Below are positions 1 to 8,654 of a DNA stretch of 64,000 nt, piece by piece; position 1 is the stretch's first letter, and every line of letters begins with the position of its first letter. Both the position numbers and the translations under genes were made by a program. The stretch is taken from the NCBI GenBank assembly GCA_031655335.1, contig CP134226.1, forward strand, positions 1,240,001 to 1,304,000. The letters run 5' to 3'. The notes beneath the pieces were generated by a model. That model saw only the letters and a program-made list of their open reading frames with translations, made no database searches and was not told the origin of the DNA. The stretch comes from Thalassospiraceae bacterium LMO-SO8 (GTDB lineage Bacteria; Pseudomonadota; Alphaproteobacteria; Rhodospirillales; Casp-alpha2).

Positions 1-591
1 GCCGTGATCATGGCGCGGCTGATGATGCCGGCCCCGGAGGGTGCCGCCGATACCGCCGCCCCCCTCGACCCGTCGCCCGACCGCGGCGTGATGGAGGCGA
101 TCACCCGCGGCACCGGCGACGGGGTGCCGCTGCTGATCAACATCATCGCCATGATCATCGTCCTGGTGGCCCTGGTCAGTCTGGTCAACATGACGCTCGG
201 CATGATCCCCGACGTGGGTGCTGGCCCCCTCACCCTGCAACGCATCCTCGGCTGGGTCATGGCGCCGGTGGTGTGGCTGATGGGCGTGCCCTGGGCCGAG
301 GCGCCGCAGGCGGGGGCCCTCATGGGCATCAAGACCGTGCTGAATGAGTTTTTGGCCTATCTGGAGATGGCCAAGCTGGGGCCGGCGGTGCTGTCCGACC
401 GCAGCCGCCTGATCCTGACCTACGCCATGTCGGGCTTCGCCAATTTCGGATCGCTGGGCATCATGATCGGCGGGCTGGCCGCCATGGCGCCGGAGCGCCG
501 GGCCGAGATCGTGAAACTCGCCCCCATGACCCTGGTGTCGGGCACGCTGTCGACCTGCCTAAGCGGGGCGATGGTCGGCATTCTCGGCTAG
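1..591 (+). CDS. Concentrative nucleoside transporter (NupC/CNT family), C-terminal part
   Basis: This is the C-terminal part of a CNT-family transporter, which imports nucleosides with a cation across the inner membrane. The reading frame is open at base 1, so the true start lies outside the window and the GTG at 4 is probably internal. The visible 195 residues contain hydrophobic helices, including the INIIAMIIVLVALVSLVN stretch, and the family's C-terminal features (LNEFLAYLEM, ALSGFANFGSLGI-like YAMSGFANFGSLGIMIGG). It ends 3' to 3' with the next gene, with the two stop codons overlapping by four bases. Confidence 0.88.
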   Translation, partial: AVIMARLMMPAPEGAADTAAPLDPSPDRGVMEAITRGTGDGVPLLINIIAMIIVLVALVSLVNMTLGMIPDVGAGPLTLQRILGWVMAPVVWLMGVPWAEAPQAGALMGIKTVLNEFLAYLEMAKLGPAVLSDRSRLILTYAMSGFANFGSLGIMIGGLAAMAPERRAEIVKLAPMTLVSGTLSTCLSGAMVGILG

Positions 592-2030
592 CGCAATACC
601 CGCACCTTGTAGGTCAGGGTCAGATCGCCCTTGCCCGGCACCTCGACCAGCCAGCGCGCCCGGTCGCCGGACCGCTCGTGCGCCAGAGAACTTTCAACGA
701 TGGTCCAGTCGCCGGGCAGAATCTCGGCGAGACGCACCCGCGCCGGTTTGGCGCGGCCGTTGGTAACGGTGATCTTAAAGGTTCCCTCCACATTGCGGCC
801 CTGGGCGTCCAGGCGCTTGAAGGCGGTCTGTTCGCGCTTGACCGTGACGTCGAAGGCGCGGCCCAGGGTGACGATCACCCGCCCGCCGTCCGGCGTGTCG
901 GCGATGCGGTCCGATCCGGCGAACAGGGTCTGGCCGTCGGCGCCCGTGCGGTAGGCGCGGACGATCCCGCCCGGCAGCGGCAGGCCGCCCGCGACCAGGG
1001 CCTTGTTGTCGAAACCGAGGCGCACCTGGGGATGGTCCGGGGCGGGGTCGCCCGGCGCCGGGCCGAACAGCTGCGGATTGCCGAGGCTGAGCAGGGTTTC
1101 CGACACGGGCACCTCGACCGGACCCAGGAGCGCCACCTGTTTGCGCTCTCCGGCGGCCAGGGTCTGGGCGCCCGGCAGGGTATAGACATGCACCGCCCCT
1201 TGGGCTTCCCGCACGGGCAGGGCCGCGTCGGCGGCGGCCCCTCGTGCCTCGGCCATCATCACGCGCGGCGCCCCCTTGGCCATGGGTTGGGGGGCGCCCA
1301 TCGCGCGGTTGACCTCGCCCGCGACCAGGCGCAGGCGGGCCGCATCCAGGGCCACGCCCGTGTCGTTCTGCACCGACGCCCAGCCGGACAGGCTGATCCG
1401 CCCGCCGTCGGGGGCGACGACGGCCGTGTAGTCGGTTGACCAGGACAGGCCCTCGGTAATGTAGGTCAGGGTCAGGCCCTTCACGTCCGCGCCGGCGGAA
1501 ATGCGCGCCGTCAGGCTGGGCTTGGCCGCCAGGTCGCCGACATCGTCCGGAAACACCAGCCGGCCCGGCATGCCCGTCTCGATCCGCCCACCCAGGCGCA
1601 GCACGACGCCGTTCTGAATGGACAGCACCGTCGCCTTTTCGATCCGCTCCTCGCCCGTGGTCGGATGGACCTTGACCACGCCGACCTCCTTGCCGAGGAA
1701 GCGTTCCAGCAGGCTGCGGGGGGTCAGCAGGTTGCGGGCAAGCGACAGCGACTGCACCGCGATGCCGCCGCCGTCACCGGCAAGGCGCAGGCTTTCGGCC
1801 AGGGTCCGCTGGCTGATGCCGTCGAGCATGATGTCCCGCGTGCCCGCCTGCGGCGTCAGGGCGCGGCGCTCCCAGATCTGGCCGAAGCCGCCCGTGAACA
1901 CGGTGACCACCCGTTCGGCGGCTTGGCCGGGGGCCGGCGCCTGCGCCTCGCCGCGAATCGGCAGGACCAGGACGGGCAGGGCCAACACGGCGGCGGCCAA
2001 GATTGCGGAACGATGGATCGGGCGGGACAT
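588..2030 (-). CDS. Secreted DUF4139 domain-containing protein
   Basis: This 480-residue protein has a signal peptide at about residues 1-30, with a hydrophobic AAAVLALPVLVLP core. The rest is predicted to be periplasmic beta-rich sequence of the DUF4139 family: LTYITEGLSWSTDYTAVV near the middle, and a C-terminal beta-sandwich-like part with LAEILPGDWTIVESS. The family's function is not known. AAGGAG lies six bases before the ATG. It is transcribed towards the nucleoside transporter gene and divergently from rmuC, with about 110 bp between the two starts. Confidence 0.82.
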   Translation of the reverse strand: MSRPIHRSAILAAAVLALPVLVLPIRGEAQAPAPGQAAERVVTVFTGGFGQIWERRALTPQAGTRDIMLDGISQRTLAESLRLAGDGGGIAVQSLSLARNLLTPRSLLERFLGKEVGVVKVHPTTGEERIEKATVLSIQNGVVLRLGGRIETGMPGRLVFPDDVGDLAAKPSLTARISAGADVKGLTLTYITEGLSWSTDYTAVVAPDGGRISLSGWASVQNDTGVALDAARLRLVAGEVNRAMGAPQPMAKGAPRVMMAEARGAAADAALPVREAQGAVHVYTLPGAQTLAAGERKQVALLGPVEVPVSETLLSLGNPQLFGPAPGDPAPDHPQVRLGFDNKALVAGGLPLPGGIVRAYRTGADGQTLFAGSDRIADTPDGGRVIVTLGRAFDVTVKREQTAFKRLDAQGRNVEGTFKITVTNGRAKPARVRLAEILPGDWTIVESSLAHERSGDRARWLVEVPGKGDLTLTYKVRVLR

Positions 2031-2139
2031 GGCGGTCTCCTTGGGATTGGGCGGGGGCTCAGGTTCCCTGTTTGTTTTCCTGGGCCGGTTGCGTCAAGCT
2101 TGGCCTCTAATTCCGCCGGAAACAAGGCAGCGACACGTC

Positions 2140-3261
2140 ATGGATGTGACCATTCTGGACAACACGGGCGCGGTACTCGGCATCGGGCTCGGCCTGCTGG
2201 CGGTGCTGGTTGCGCTGGTTTTCGCCGTGACCCAGCGTGCGCGGCGGGAAAACCTGGACCAGATGGCGCGGATCGCGGAAATGGCCGATGCCCTGTCGCG
2301 CCAGCAGGCGGAACTGTCCGGCGCATTGCAGCAGTCGCAGATGACCGTGAACGACCGCCTGGACGGCCTCGGCAAGCGGCTCGGCGACAGCCTGCATCAG
2401 CAGTCGGAACGCACGGGCCAGTCGTTGAAGACGCTGTACGAACGCCTCGCCGTCATCGACCACGCGCAGAAGAACCTGACCGACCTGTCGCAACAGATGG
2501 TCGGCTTGCAGGACATCCTGTCCAACAAGCAGGCGCGCGGCGCCTTCGGGGAAATCCAGTTGAACGACCTGGTGACCGCGACCCTGCCGCCCTCGGCCTA
2601 TGAATTCCAGGTCACCCTGAACAACGGCAAGCGCGCGGACTGCTTGCTCAAGCTGCCCAATCCGCCGGGTTCCATCGTGATCGACGCCAAGTTCCCGCTG
2701 GAAAGCTATCAGGCCCTGCGCGACGCGGGCTCGGACGAAGCGGCGCGCATCGCCGCCGGGCGGCGCTTCGCCCAGGACGTGAAGACCCATGTGGTCGCGA
2801 TCTCGGAAAAATACATCGTGCCCGGAGAGACGGCGGAATCGGCGCTCATGTTCCTGCCGTCGGAAGCGGTCTATGCGGAACTGCACGCCAATTTCGTCAA
2901 CGTGGTCGAGGAAAGCTACCGCCGCCGCGTGTGGATCGTCTCGCCGACCACGCTGATGGCGACGCTCAACACCGTGCGGGCGATCCTGAAGGATTCCCGG
3001 ATGAGGGAGCAGGCCCACGTGATCCAGGCCGAGGTCCAGAAGATGATGGAGGACGTGGGACGGCTCGACGACCGGGTCGGCAAGCTGCAAACCCATTTCG
3101 ATCAGGCGACCAAGGACATCCGCGACATCCGCGTCTCGACCGACAAGATCACCAAGCGGGGCGAGAAGATCGAGGACCTGCAATTGGCCGACGAAACCCC
3201 GGCGGAAGACCTGCCGCCGGCGGCCGCGCCCAACCTGCGCGTGCTCGGCCGCGACGACTGA
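2140..3261 (+). CDS. rmuC: DNA recombination protein RmuC
   Basis: This is a 373-residue RmuC-family protein, implicated in limiting inversions and recombination and related to restriction-like nuclease folds. The start at 2140 gives the usual layout: an N-terminal membrane helix (GIGLGLLAVLVALVFAV), a long coiled coil at about 35-120, then the RmuC domain with ARGAFGEIQLNDLV, IDAKFPLESYQAL and LMFLPSEAVYAEL. The frame is open for about 520 bases further upstream, but that part runs antisense through the DUF4139 gene and is not supported. It converges on recR. Confidence 0.92.
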   Translation: MDVTILDNTGAVLGIGLGLLAVLVALVFAVTQRARRENLDQMARIAEMADALSRQQAELSGALQQSQMTVNDRLDGLGKRLGDSLHQQSERTGQSLKTLYERLAVIDHAQKNLTDLSQQMVGLQDILSNKQARGAFGEIQLNDLVTATLPPSAYEFQVTLNNGKRADCLLKLPNPPGSIVIDAKFPLESYQALRDAGSDEAARIAAGRRFAQDVKTHVVAISEKYIVPGETAESALMFLPSEAVYAELHANFVNVVEESYRRRVWIVSPTTLMATLNTVRAILKDSRMREQAHVIQAEVQKMMEDVGRLDDRVGKLQTHFDQATKDIRDIRVSTDKITKRGEKIEDLQLADETPAEDLPPAAAPNLRVLGRDD

Positions 3262-3277
3262 TCGACTGCGGTAAAGT

Positions 3278-3880
3278 TCAGGCCAGCGGCCGCCGCGCCT
3301 TCATGGCCGCCGTCAGGGTGCCGTCGTCCAGGTAATCGAGTTCGCCCCCCACGGGCACGCCATGGGCCAGGCCCGATACCACGACCTCCTTGCCCAGGCC
3401 CGCGACGCGGTCGGCGATGTAATGGGCCGTGGTCTGGCCGTCGACGGTGGCGTTGGTCGCCAGGATCACTTCCGTCACCCCGCCCGCCTGGATGCGCGAG
3501 CAGAGGCCCGGAATGCGCAGGTCCTCGGGCGTGACGCCATCGAGGGCCGACAAGGTGCCGCCCAGCACGTGGTAGTGGCCCTTGAATCCGGCCGTGCGTT
3601 CCAGCGCCCACAGGTCGGCGACGTCCTCGACCACGCAGATCTGCGTGGGGTCGCGGCGGCCGTCCGTGCAGATGTCGCAGGGATCGCGGGTGTCCAGATT
3701 GCCGCAGACCGAACAGGTCTTGATGTTCTCGGCCGCCGCGTCGAGGGCGCGGGCGAGCGGGCCCATGAGGCTGTCCGTCCGTTTCATCAGGTGCAGCACG
3801 GCGCGCCGGGCCGAGCGCGGGCCCAGCCCCGGCAGCTTGGCCAGCAACGAGATCAGGCGATCGATGTCGGAGGTGACCAT
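3278..3880 (-). CDS. recR: Recombination protein RecR
   Basis: This is RecR, the 200-residue partner of RecF/RecO in loading RecA at gaps and daughter-strand breaks. The N-terminal helix-hairpin-helix has [21 protein letters not shown]...CDIC zinc finger follows at about 56-71, then the Toprim domain with [14 protein letters not shown]. Length is typical. It lies 17 bases after the ybaB stop on the same strand, so the two are very probably cotranscribed. In many bacteria dnaX precedes them directly; here dnaX is about 2.3 kb away. Confidence 0.96.
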   Translation of the reverse strand: MVTSDIDRLISLLAKLPGLGPRSARRAVLHLMKRTDSLMGPLARALDAAAENIKTCSVCGNLDTRDPCDICTDGRRDPTQICVVEDVADLWALERTAGFKGHYHVLGGTLSALDGVTPEDLRIPGLCSRIQAGGVTEVILATNATVDGQTTAHYIADRVAGLGKEVVVSGLAHGVPVGGELDYLDDGTLTAAMKARRPLA

Positions 3881-3897
3881 GCCGGGAATTCAGAAAA

Positions 3898-4227
3898 TCA
3901 GAACGGCAGCTTGAAGCCGGGCGGCAGGCCGAGGCCGCCGGTCAAATCCTGCATGCGGGCCTGCATTTCGCGCTCCGCCTTGCCCTTGGCGTCGTTGATG
4001 GCGGCGGTGATGAGGTCTTCCAGGACCTCGACGTCCGTATCGGCGCCCGACAACAGGGAGGGGTCGATCTTCACGCCCCGCGCCTCGCCCTTGCCGTTCA
4101 GCGTGACCTCGACCATGCCGGCACCGGACGCGCCCGTGACCTCAAGTTCCGCCAGTTCGTCCTGCATGCGGGCCATCTTGGCCTGGATTTCCTGGGCCTG
4201 CTGCATCATCTTGCCGAGGTTCTTCAT
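3898..4227 (-). CDS. YbaB/EbfC family nucleoid-associated protein
   Basis: This 109-residue protein of the YbaB/EbfC family is a small dimeric DNA-binding, nucleoid-associated protein. The start MKNLGKMMQQAQEIQAKMA and the later VEVTLNGKGEARGVKIDPSLL are diagnostic. It is the middle member of the classical dnaX-ybaB-recR order and directly precedes recR. The gene on the other side starts divergently, 60 bp away. Confidence 0.95.
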   Translation of the reverse strand: MKNLGKMMQQAQEIQAKMARMQDELAELEVTGASGAGMVEVTLNGKGEARGVKIDPSLLSGADTDVEVLEDLITAAINDAKGKAEREMQARMQDLTGGLGLPPGFKLPF

Positions 4228-4287
4228 GGGGCGCTCGCTTCTTCAAAGGGTGTCCGGGGACCTGTCGGGGAGTGTATAACAACCCTC

Positions 4288-5124
4288 ATGCAGCATAGAA
4301 ACCTCTTCGTCTTCGACATCGAAACCATCGCCGACACGGACGCCGTGCCGGCGCTGACCGGCTTCGACGATCCCGACGTCCAGGCCCGGCGCGACGAGTT
4401 GTCCCGCTATCACCTGGAAATCACCGACGGGCGCAACGATTTCCACCGCCAGCCCTTTCACCGGGTCGTCGCCATCAGCTTCCTCGAGGCCGAGATCGAG
4501 CACACGCCGAGCGGCGGCGAGGTGTATCACCTGAAGGAACTGCGCTCGGGCGGCGAGGCCAGCTTCGGCGAGAAGAAGCTGCTGCAAGGCTTCTTCGGCT
4601 ATTTCGAGCGCCTGCGCCCCCGGCTGGTCAGCTTCAACGGCCGGGGCTTCGACCTGCCGGTCCTGAAATACCGCGCCATGGCCCATGGCGTGCAGGCGCC
4701 GCTGCTGCACGACACGTCCAACAAATGGGAAAACTACACCGCGCGCTACGCCCTCGATTGGCATTGCGATCTGATCGAAGCCTTGTCGGATTTCGGCGCC
4801 TCGGCGCGCATCAAGCTGAACGAGGTCTGCGCGATCCTGGGCCTGCCCGGCAAGTTCGGCGTCGACGGATCGCAGGTCGCCCCCATGTTCGACGAGGGGC
4901 GCGTCGCGGAAATCCGCGACTACTGCGAAACGGACGTGCTGAACACCTATCTGGTCTACCTGCGCTGGCAGCACCATCGCGGCGTGCTGACGACGGAGGC
5001 GCTCAACAAGGCGCTCGCCGACGTGATCTCATTGGTCGACGCCGAGGGCGAGGCCCGCCCGCGCCTGCGCAAGTTCATCGAGGCCTGGGGCGAGGCGTCG
5101 GGCAATAAGTTCCTGATGGACTAG
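4288..5124 (+). CDS. PolB-type 3'-5' exonuclease (DEDDy)
   Basis: This 278-residue predicted exonuclease is related to the proofreading domain of family B polymerases (COG3298-like). All DEDDy positions are visible: D10 and E12 in FDIET, D122 in SFNGRGFDLPVL, and Tyr212/Asp216 in the YCETD motif. It should therefore be a metal-dependent 3'-5' exonuclease; the substrate is not known. It starts divergently from ybaB and sits, with the downstream symporter gene, between the two halves of the dnaX-ybaB-recR group. The next gene begins four bases after its stop. Confidence 0.86.
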   Translation: MQHRNLFVFDIETIADTDAVPALTGFDDPDVQARRDELSRYHLEITDGRNDFHRQPFHRVVAISFLEAEIEHTPSGGEVYHLKELRSGGEASFGEKKLLQGFFGYFERLRPRLVSFNGRGFDLPVLKYRAMAHGVQAPLLHDTSNKWENYTARYALDWHCDLIEALSDFGASARIKLNEVCAILGLPGKFGVDGSQVAPMFDEGRVAEIRDYCETDVLNTYLVYLRWQHHRGVLTTEALNKALADVISLVDAEGEARPRLRKFIEAWGEASGNKFLMD

Positions 5125-5128
5125 GCCG

Positions 5129-6523
5129 ATGAGCAGACCTCCAAGCCCACCCCCAGACTGGACGCCTGTGGAGAACTCCCGGCGGCGCTCACTGTTGCCC
5201 ATGGCGGAATCCCTGCAAAATCTGGTGCGCGGTCGATTGTGGCTGCAGGTCCTGATCGGCATGGTGCTCGGCATCGCCACGGGCATGGCACTGGGTCCCA
5301 GCGCCGGCCTGGTGACGCATTCCACGGCCTCCGTCATCGGCAATTGGCTCGCTTTTCCCGGACAATTGTTCCTGGCGTCGATCCAGATGATCGTCATTCC
5401 TCTTGTGTTCGCCTCCATCATTCGGGGGCTGTCCGCGAATAATGATCTGGGGCAGTTGCGGCGGCTCGGACTTCGGACCGTGATTTATTTCGTCATCACC
5501 ACTGCCATTGCCGTCGCCATCGGAATCTGGCTGGCGCTGGTCATCGAACCCGGCCATTACCTGGACGCAGCAAGCATTCGTTCGGGACTAGACCCATTAC
5601 CCCAGGCGGCCGCAGACGGCCTGCTGGCGACGCCATCCATCGGCAATCTGCCGCAGCAGTTTCTCACCCTTGTTCCGTCCAATCCGCTGTCGTCCATGGT
5701 CGAAAGCAACATGCTGCAGGTCGTCATCTTCGCCAGCGTGGTCGGCGTCGCCCTTGTCATAATGGACCGCGACAAGGCCAAGCCCATGTTGGATCTGCTG
5801 GCATCCCTCCAGGAAGTCTGCATGACCGTGGTGCGCTGGGCCATGTGGCTGGCACCCTGGGCGGTGTTCGGGCTGTTGGCGCAATTGACGTCCAAGATCG
5901 GCCTGCAATCCCTGATCGGCATGGCGATCTACGTCGGCACGGTGTTGCTCGGTCTACTCTGCCTTCTGGTGTTGCTTTTGGCCATCGCCCGCATCGGGGC
6001 CGGAATGCCCCCGGGACGTTTTCTGCACGCGGCCAGGGACGTGATGCTGCTCGCCTTCTCAACCTCGAGTTCCGCCGCTGTCATGCCGCTTTCCATCAAG
6101 ACCGCTGAAGAACGGCTGGACGTCCGTCCCGTCGTCAGTCAGTTCGTCATCCCCATGGGCGCCACCATCAACATGAACGGTACGGCGCTTTACCAGGGCG
6201 TGGCGGCCATCTTCCTGGCCCAGGTCTTTGGCGTGGAAATCGGAGCGGGCGGGTTGACGCTGATCGTTCTAACGGCGGTGGGGGCTTCTATCGGATCGCC
6301 GGCCACGCCCGGGGTCGGCATCGTTGTTCTGTCCTCGATCCTGGCCACCGTCGGCGTGCCGCCGGCGGGCATCGCCTTGATCATGGGCGTCGACCGTATC
6401 CTGGACATGTGCCGCACATCCCTCAACGTGGTCGGGGATCTGGTCGCCTGCGTCCTGATGGACCGCTGGATGCGGCGCGAGGAGAGGACTGCGAGCCAGG
6501 CAAAGACCAGCGGGGTCGCCTAG
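5129..6523 (+). CDS. Dicarboxylate/amino acid:cation symporter (DAACS family)
   Basis: This secondary transporter is of the GltP/DctA type, with up to 464 residues. Family signatures are the serine-rich loop FSTSSSAAVMPLSIK, the NMNGTALYQG motif and GASIGSPATPGVGIVVLSS, which belong to the re-entrant loops that bind substrate and sodium or protons. The GTP-like start at 5129 gives a 24-residue polar leader. The ATG at 5201 (MAESLQNLVRGRLWLQV) is an equally likely start, and neither has a strong SD. The stop overlaps that of dnaX on the other strand. Substrate specificity (glutamate, aspartate or C4-dicarboxylate) cannot be told from the sequence. Confidence 0.9.
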   Translation: MSRPPSPPPDWTPVENSRRRSLLPMAESLQNLVRGRLWLQVLIGMVLGIATGMALGPSAGLVTHSTASVIGNWLAFPGQLFLASIQMIVIPLVFASIIRGLSANNDLGQLRRLGLRTVIYFVITTAIAVAIGIWLALVIEPGHYLDAASIRSGLDPLPQAAADGLLATPSIGNLPQQFLTLVPSNPLSSMVESNMLQVVIFASVVGVALVIMDRDKAKPMLDLLASLQEVCMTVVRWAMWLAPWAVFGLLAQLTSKIGLQSLIGMAIYVGTVLLGLLCLLVLLLAIARIGAGMPPGRFLHAARDVMLLAFSTSSSAAVMPLSIKTAEERLDVRPVVSQFVIPMGATINMNGTALYQGVAAIFLAQVFGVEIGAGGLTLIVLTAVGASIGSPATPGVGIVVLSSILATVGVPPAGIALIMGVDRILDMCRTSLNVVGDLVACVLMDRWMRREERTASQAKTSGVA

Positions 6524-8352
6524 TCGTCGTCCCGCCGGTCCCGGTGACGAACATCGGAAATCTCGGCCCCCGGGAACGCCTCCATCACCGCCTTGACCAG
6601 GGGGTGTTGGGACACTTCGTCCTTTTCCGCGGCCTGGGCCTTGGCGCGCTGTTCAGCCAGGGTCGGCTGGCCCGCTTCGTTGGACACGGTGACCATCCAG
6701 CGCTCGCCGGTGACGGACTTCAGAAACTTGCCCAAATCGCCCGCAAGGTTGTCGGGGGCGCCGGGGCCGGGGCGGAATTCCATGCGGCCCGGCTCGAACG
6801 TCACCAGATGGACCTGGGCCGTCATGTGGGATTGCAGGATGCCTTCTTTCAGTTGCCCGGCCAGGGCGACCAGATCGGTGAAGCTTTCGATCCGCGCCTG
6901 CATCGGGCCGCTGTCCGCCGCCGTCGTGGGGGCCGGATCGTAATCCGGTTCCGCATCGTAATCGGGGGCGTCGTCGTAATCGGGTTCGGGCTGGGCCAGG
7001 GCGCGGGCGGCACCGCCGCCGGAAGACGGCGCCGGGGACGCGGGCGGGGTCGGCGCGGCGGACTGGGCCGCCGGCGGCTGTGGTGCGGGCGCTTGCGGGG
7101 CAGGTGCCGTAGGTGCGGGCGCGGCGGCGGCGTCCTCGGTCAGCCGGCGGATCGCCTCTTCCGGGGTCGGCATGTTGGCCGCATGGGCCAGGCGCACGAT
7201 GACCATTTCCGTCGCCTGGATGGCGTTGGGCGCGTGCTGAACCTCGCCCACGCCCTTCAGCAGCATCTGCCAGGCCCGGGCGAGGGCGCCCATGCCGAGG
7301 CGTTCCGAAAGGTCCTTGCCGCGCACGCGCTCGATCTCGGGCACGGCGGGGTCGGTCAGGGTTTCCGGCACCAGTTTGGCGCGGGTCAGGAAGTGGACGA
7401 TTTCCAGAAGGTCGTTCAGCACCGCCGCCGGATCGGCGCCGTCCTGATACATGGCGGCCAGCTGGTTGAGGGCGCCGGGCGTGTCGCCCTGGAGCGTCTT
7501 TTCCAACAGGTCGAAGCCCTGCGAGCGGTCGGCCAGGCCCAGCATGTCGCGCACCAGGTCCTCGCCGATCGCCCCTTCGGTCATGGCGATGGCCTGGTCC
7601 AGGATCGACAGGCCGTCGCGCACGGAGCCGTCGGCGGCCCGCGCGATGACGTGCAGCGCGGCCTCGGATATCTCGGCCCCTTCCTTGGCGCAGATGCCCT
7701 TGAAGTGGTCGGCCAAGCGCTGCACCTCGATGCGGCGCAGATCGAAGCGCTGGCAGCGCGACAGCACCGTCACCGGCACCTTGCGGATTTCCGTGGTGGC
7801 GAAGATGAACTTCACATGCTCGGGCGGCTCTTCCAACGTCTTCAACAGGGCGTTGAAGGCGTTCTTCGACAGCATGTGGACTTCATCGATGATGTAGATC
7901 TTGAACCGGGCCGAGGTCGGCCGGTAGCGCACGCCGTCGATGATTTCCCGGATGTCGTCGACCCCGGTGCGCGACGCCGCGTCCATTTCCATGACATCGA
8001 CATGGCGGTCCTGGGCGATGGCCTTGCAATTGGCGCAGACGCCGCAGGGATCGACCGTGGGGCCGCCGGTGCCGTCGGGGCCGACGCAGTTGAGCGCGCG
8101 GGCGATGATGCGGGCGGTCGTCGTCTTGCCGACGCCCCGCACGCCCGTCAGCACGAAGGCATGGGCAAGCCGGCCGGCGGCGATGGCATTGGTCAGGGTG
8201 CGGACCATCGCTTCCTGGCCGATCAGGCTGGTGAAGTCGGTGGGCCGGTATTTGCGCGCGAGAACCTGATAGGCCGCCTGGTCGGGGGCGGCGTCACTCC
8301 CGCCGGAAGCGGCGGGTGCGGGATGGTCCCGGGTTGCGTCCATATCGTCCAT
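6520..8352 (-). CDS. dnaX: DNA polymerase III subunit gamma/tau
   Basis: This is the 610-residue clamp-loader ATPase of the replicative polymerase. The Walker A motif GVRGVGKT is at 70-77, the zinc ligands are Cys89, Cys103, Cys106 and Cys109, and the Walker B DEVH is at 156-159. A Pro/Ala-rich linker with acidic repeats (DYDDAPDYDAEPDYD) leads into a C-terminal tau domain. No obvious A-rich slippery site for making gamma was seen. The SRP RNA gene lies about 90 bp upstream on the same strand, a conserved arrangement. Confidence 0.96.
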   Translation of the reverse strand: MDDMDATRDHPAPAASGGSDAAPDQAAYQVLARKYRPTDFTSLIGQEAMVRTLTNAIAAGRLAHAFVLTGVRGVGKTTTARIIARALNCVGPDGTGGPTVDPCGVCANCKAIAQDRHVDVMEMDAASRTGVDDIREIIDGVRYRPTSARFKIYIIDEVHMLSKNAFNALLKTLEEPPEHVKFIFATTEIRKVPVTVLSRCQRFDLRRIEVQRLADHFKGICAKEGAEISEAALHVIARAADGSVRDGLSILDQAIAMTEGAIGEDLVRDMLGLADRSQGFDLLEKTLQGDTPGALNQLAAMYQDGADPAAVLNDLLEIVHFLTRAKLVPETLTDPAVPEIERVRGKDLSERLGMGALARAWQMLLKGVGEVQHAPNAIQATEMVIVRLAHAANMPTPEEAIRRLTEDAAAAPAPTAPAPQAPAPQPPAAQSAAPTPPASPAPSSGGGAARALAQPEPDYDDAPDYDAEPDYDPAPTTAADSGPMQARIESFTDLVALAGQLKEGILQSHMTAQVHLVTFEPGRMEFRPGPGAPDNLAGDLGKFLKSVTGERWMVTVSNEAGQPTLAEQRAKAQAAEKDEVSQHPLVKAVMEAFPGAEISDVRHRDRRDDD

Positions 8353-8438
8353 GGGCCGTCCGTGGCGGGAGGGGCTGGTTGGCCCGGCTTTGGGCGGCGG
8401 CGGCGCCCCTTGGGGCCGCGCACCTGGGAAAATTAAGC

Positions 8439-8531
8439 GGAGACTGGCACCGACCCGGGCCGAAACTCGTTACGGCTGCTTCCTTCCGGACCTGACCGGG
8501 TTCGCGAGGAAGCCCGTCCGGGCCAGTCTCC
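8439..8531 (-). ncRNA. ffs: Signal recognition particle RNA, small bacterial type (4.5S)
   Basis: Read on the minus strand, this region carries the highly conserved SRP RNA apical core GGTCAGGTCCGGAAGGAAGCAGCC. The ends are complementary: GGAGACTGGC at the 5' end pairs with GCCAGTCTCC at the 3' end, which gives a roughly 93-nt hairpin of the usual size. The RNA binds Ffh and directs ribosomes making membrane proteins to FtsY. It lies just upstream of dnaX, as in many proteobacteria. The exact ends are set from the terminal stem and may be off by a few bases. Confidence 0.95.
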
Positions 8532-8538
8532 TGACCCT

Positions 8539-8569
8539 AATATAGCAACTCTTGGCCGGGTTTCCACAA
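8539..8569 (-). promoter_or_regulatory. Possible sigma-70 promoter of the SRP RNA gene
   Basis: On the minus strand, TATATT (8539-8544) lies seven bases before the inferred 5' end of the RNA. TTGTGG (8564-8569) lies 19 bases further upstream. The -10 is good and well placed; the -35 and the long spacer are weaker. Confidence 0.45.
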
Positions 8570-8654
8570 GCGTGGCGCATCTCCCTGCTGGGGATAAATC
8601 GCGGACCCCGTCAGGGCCGTTGCCAAGGGCCCGTGCCTGTGCCAATTTTCCCGG

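Noticed and set aside
6409-8436. A 675-codon plus-strand frame over dnaX
   Set aside because: It is antisense to dnaX and runs through the SRP RNA side; Gly/Arg-rich low-complexity sequence, no domain.
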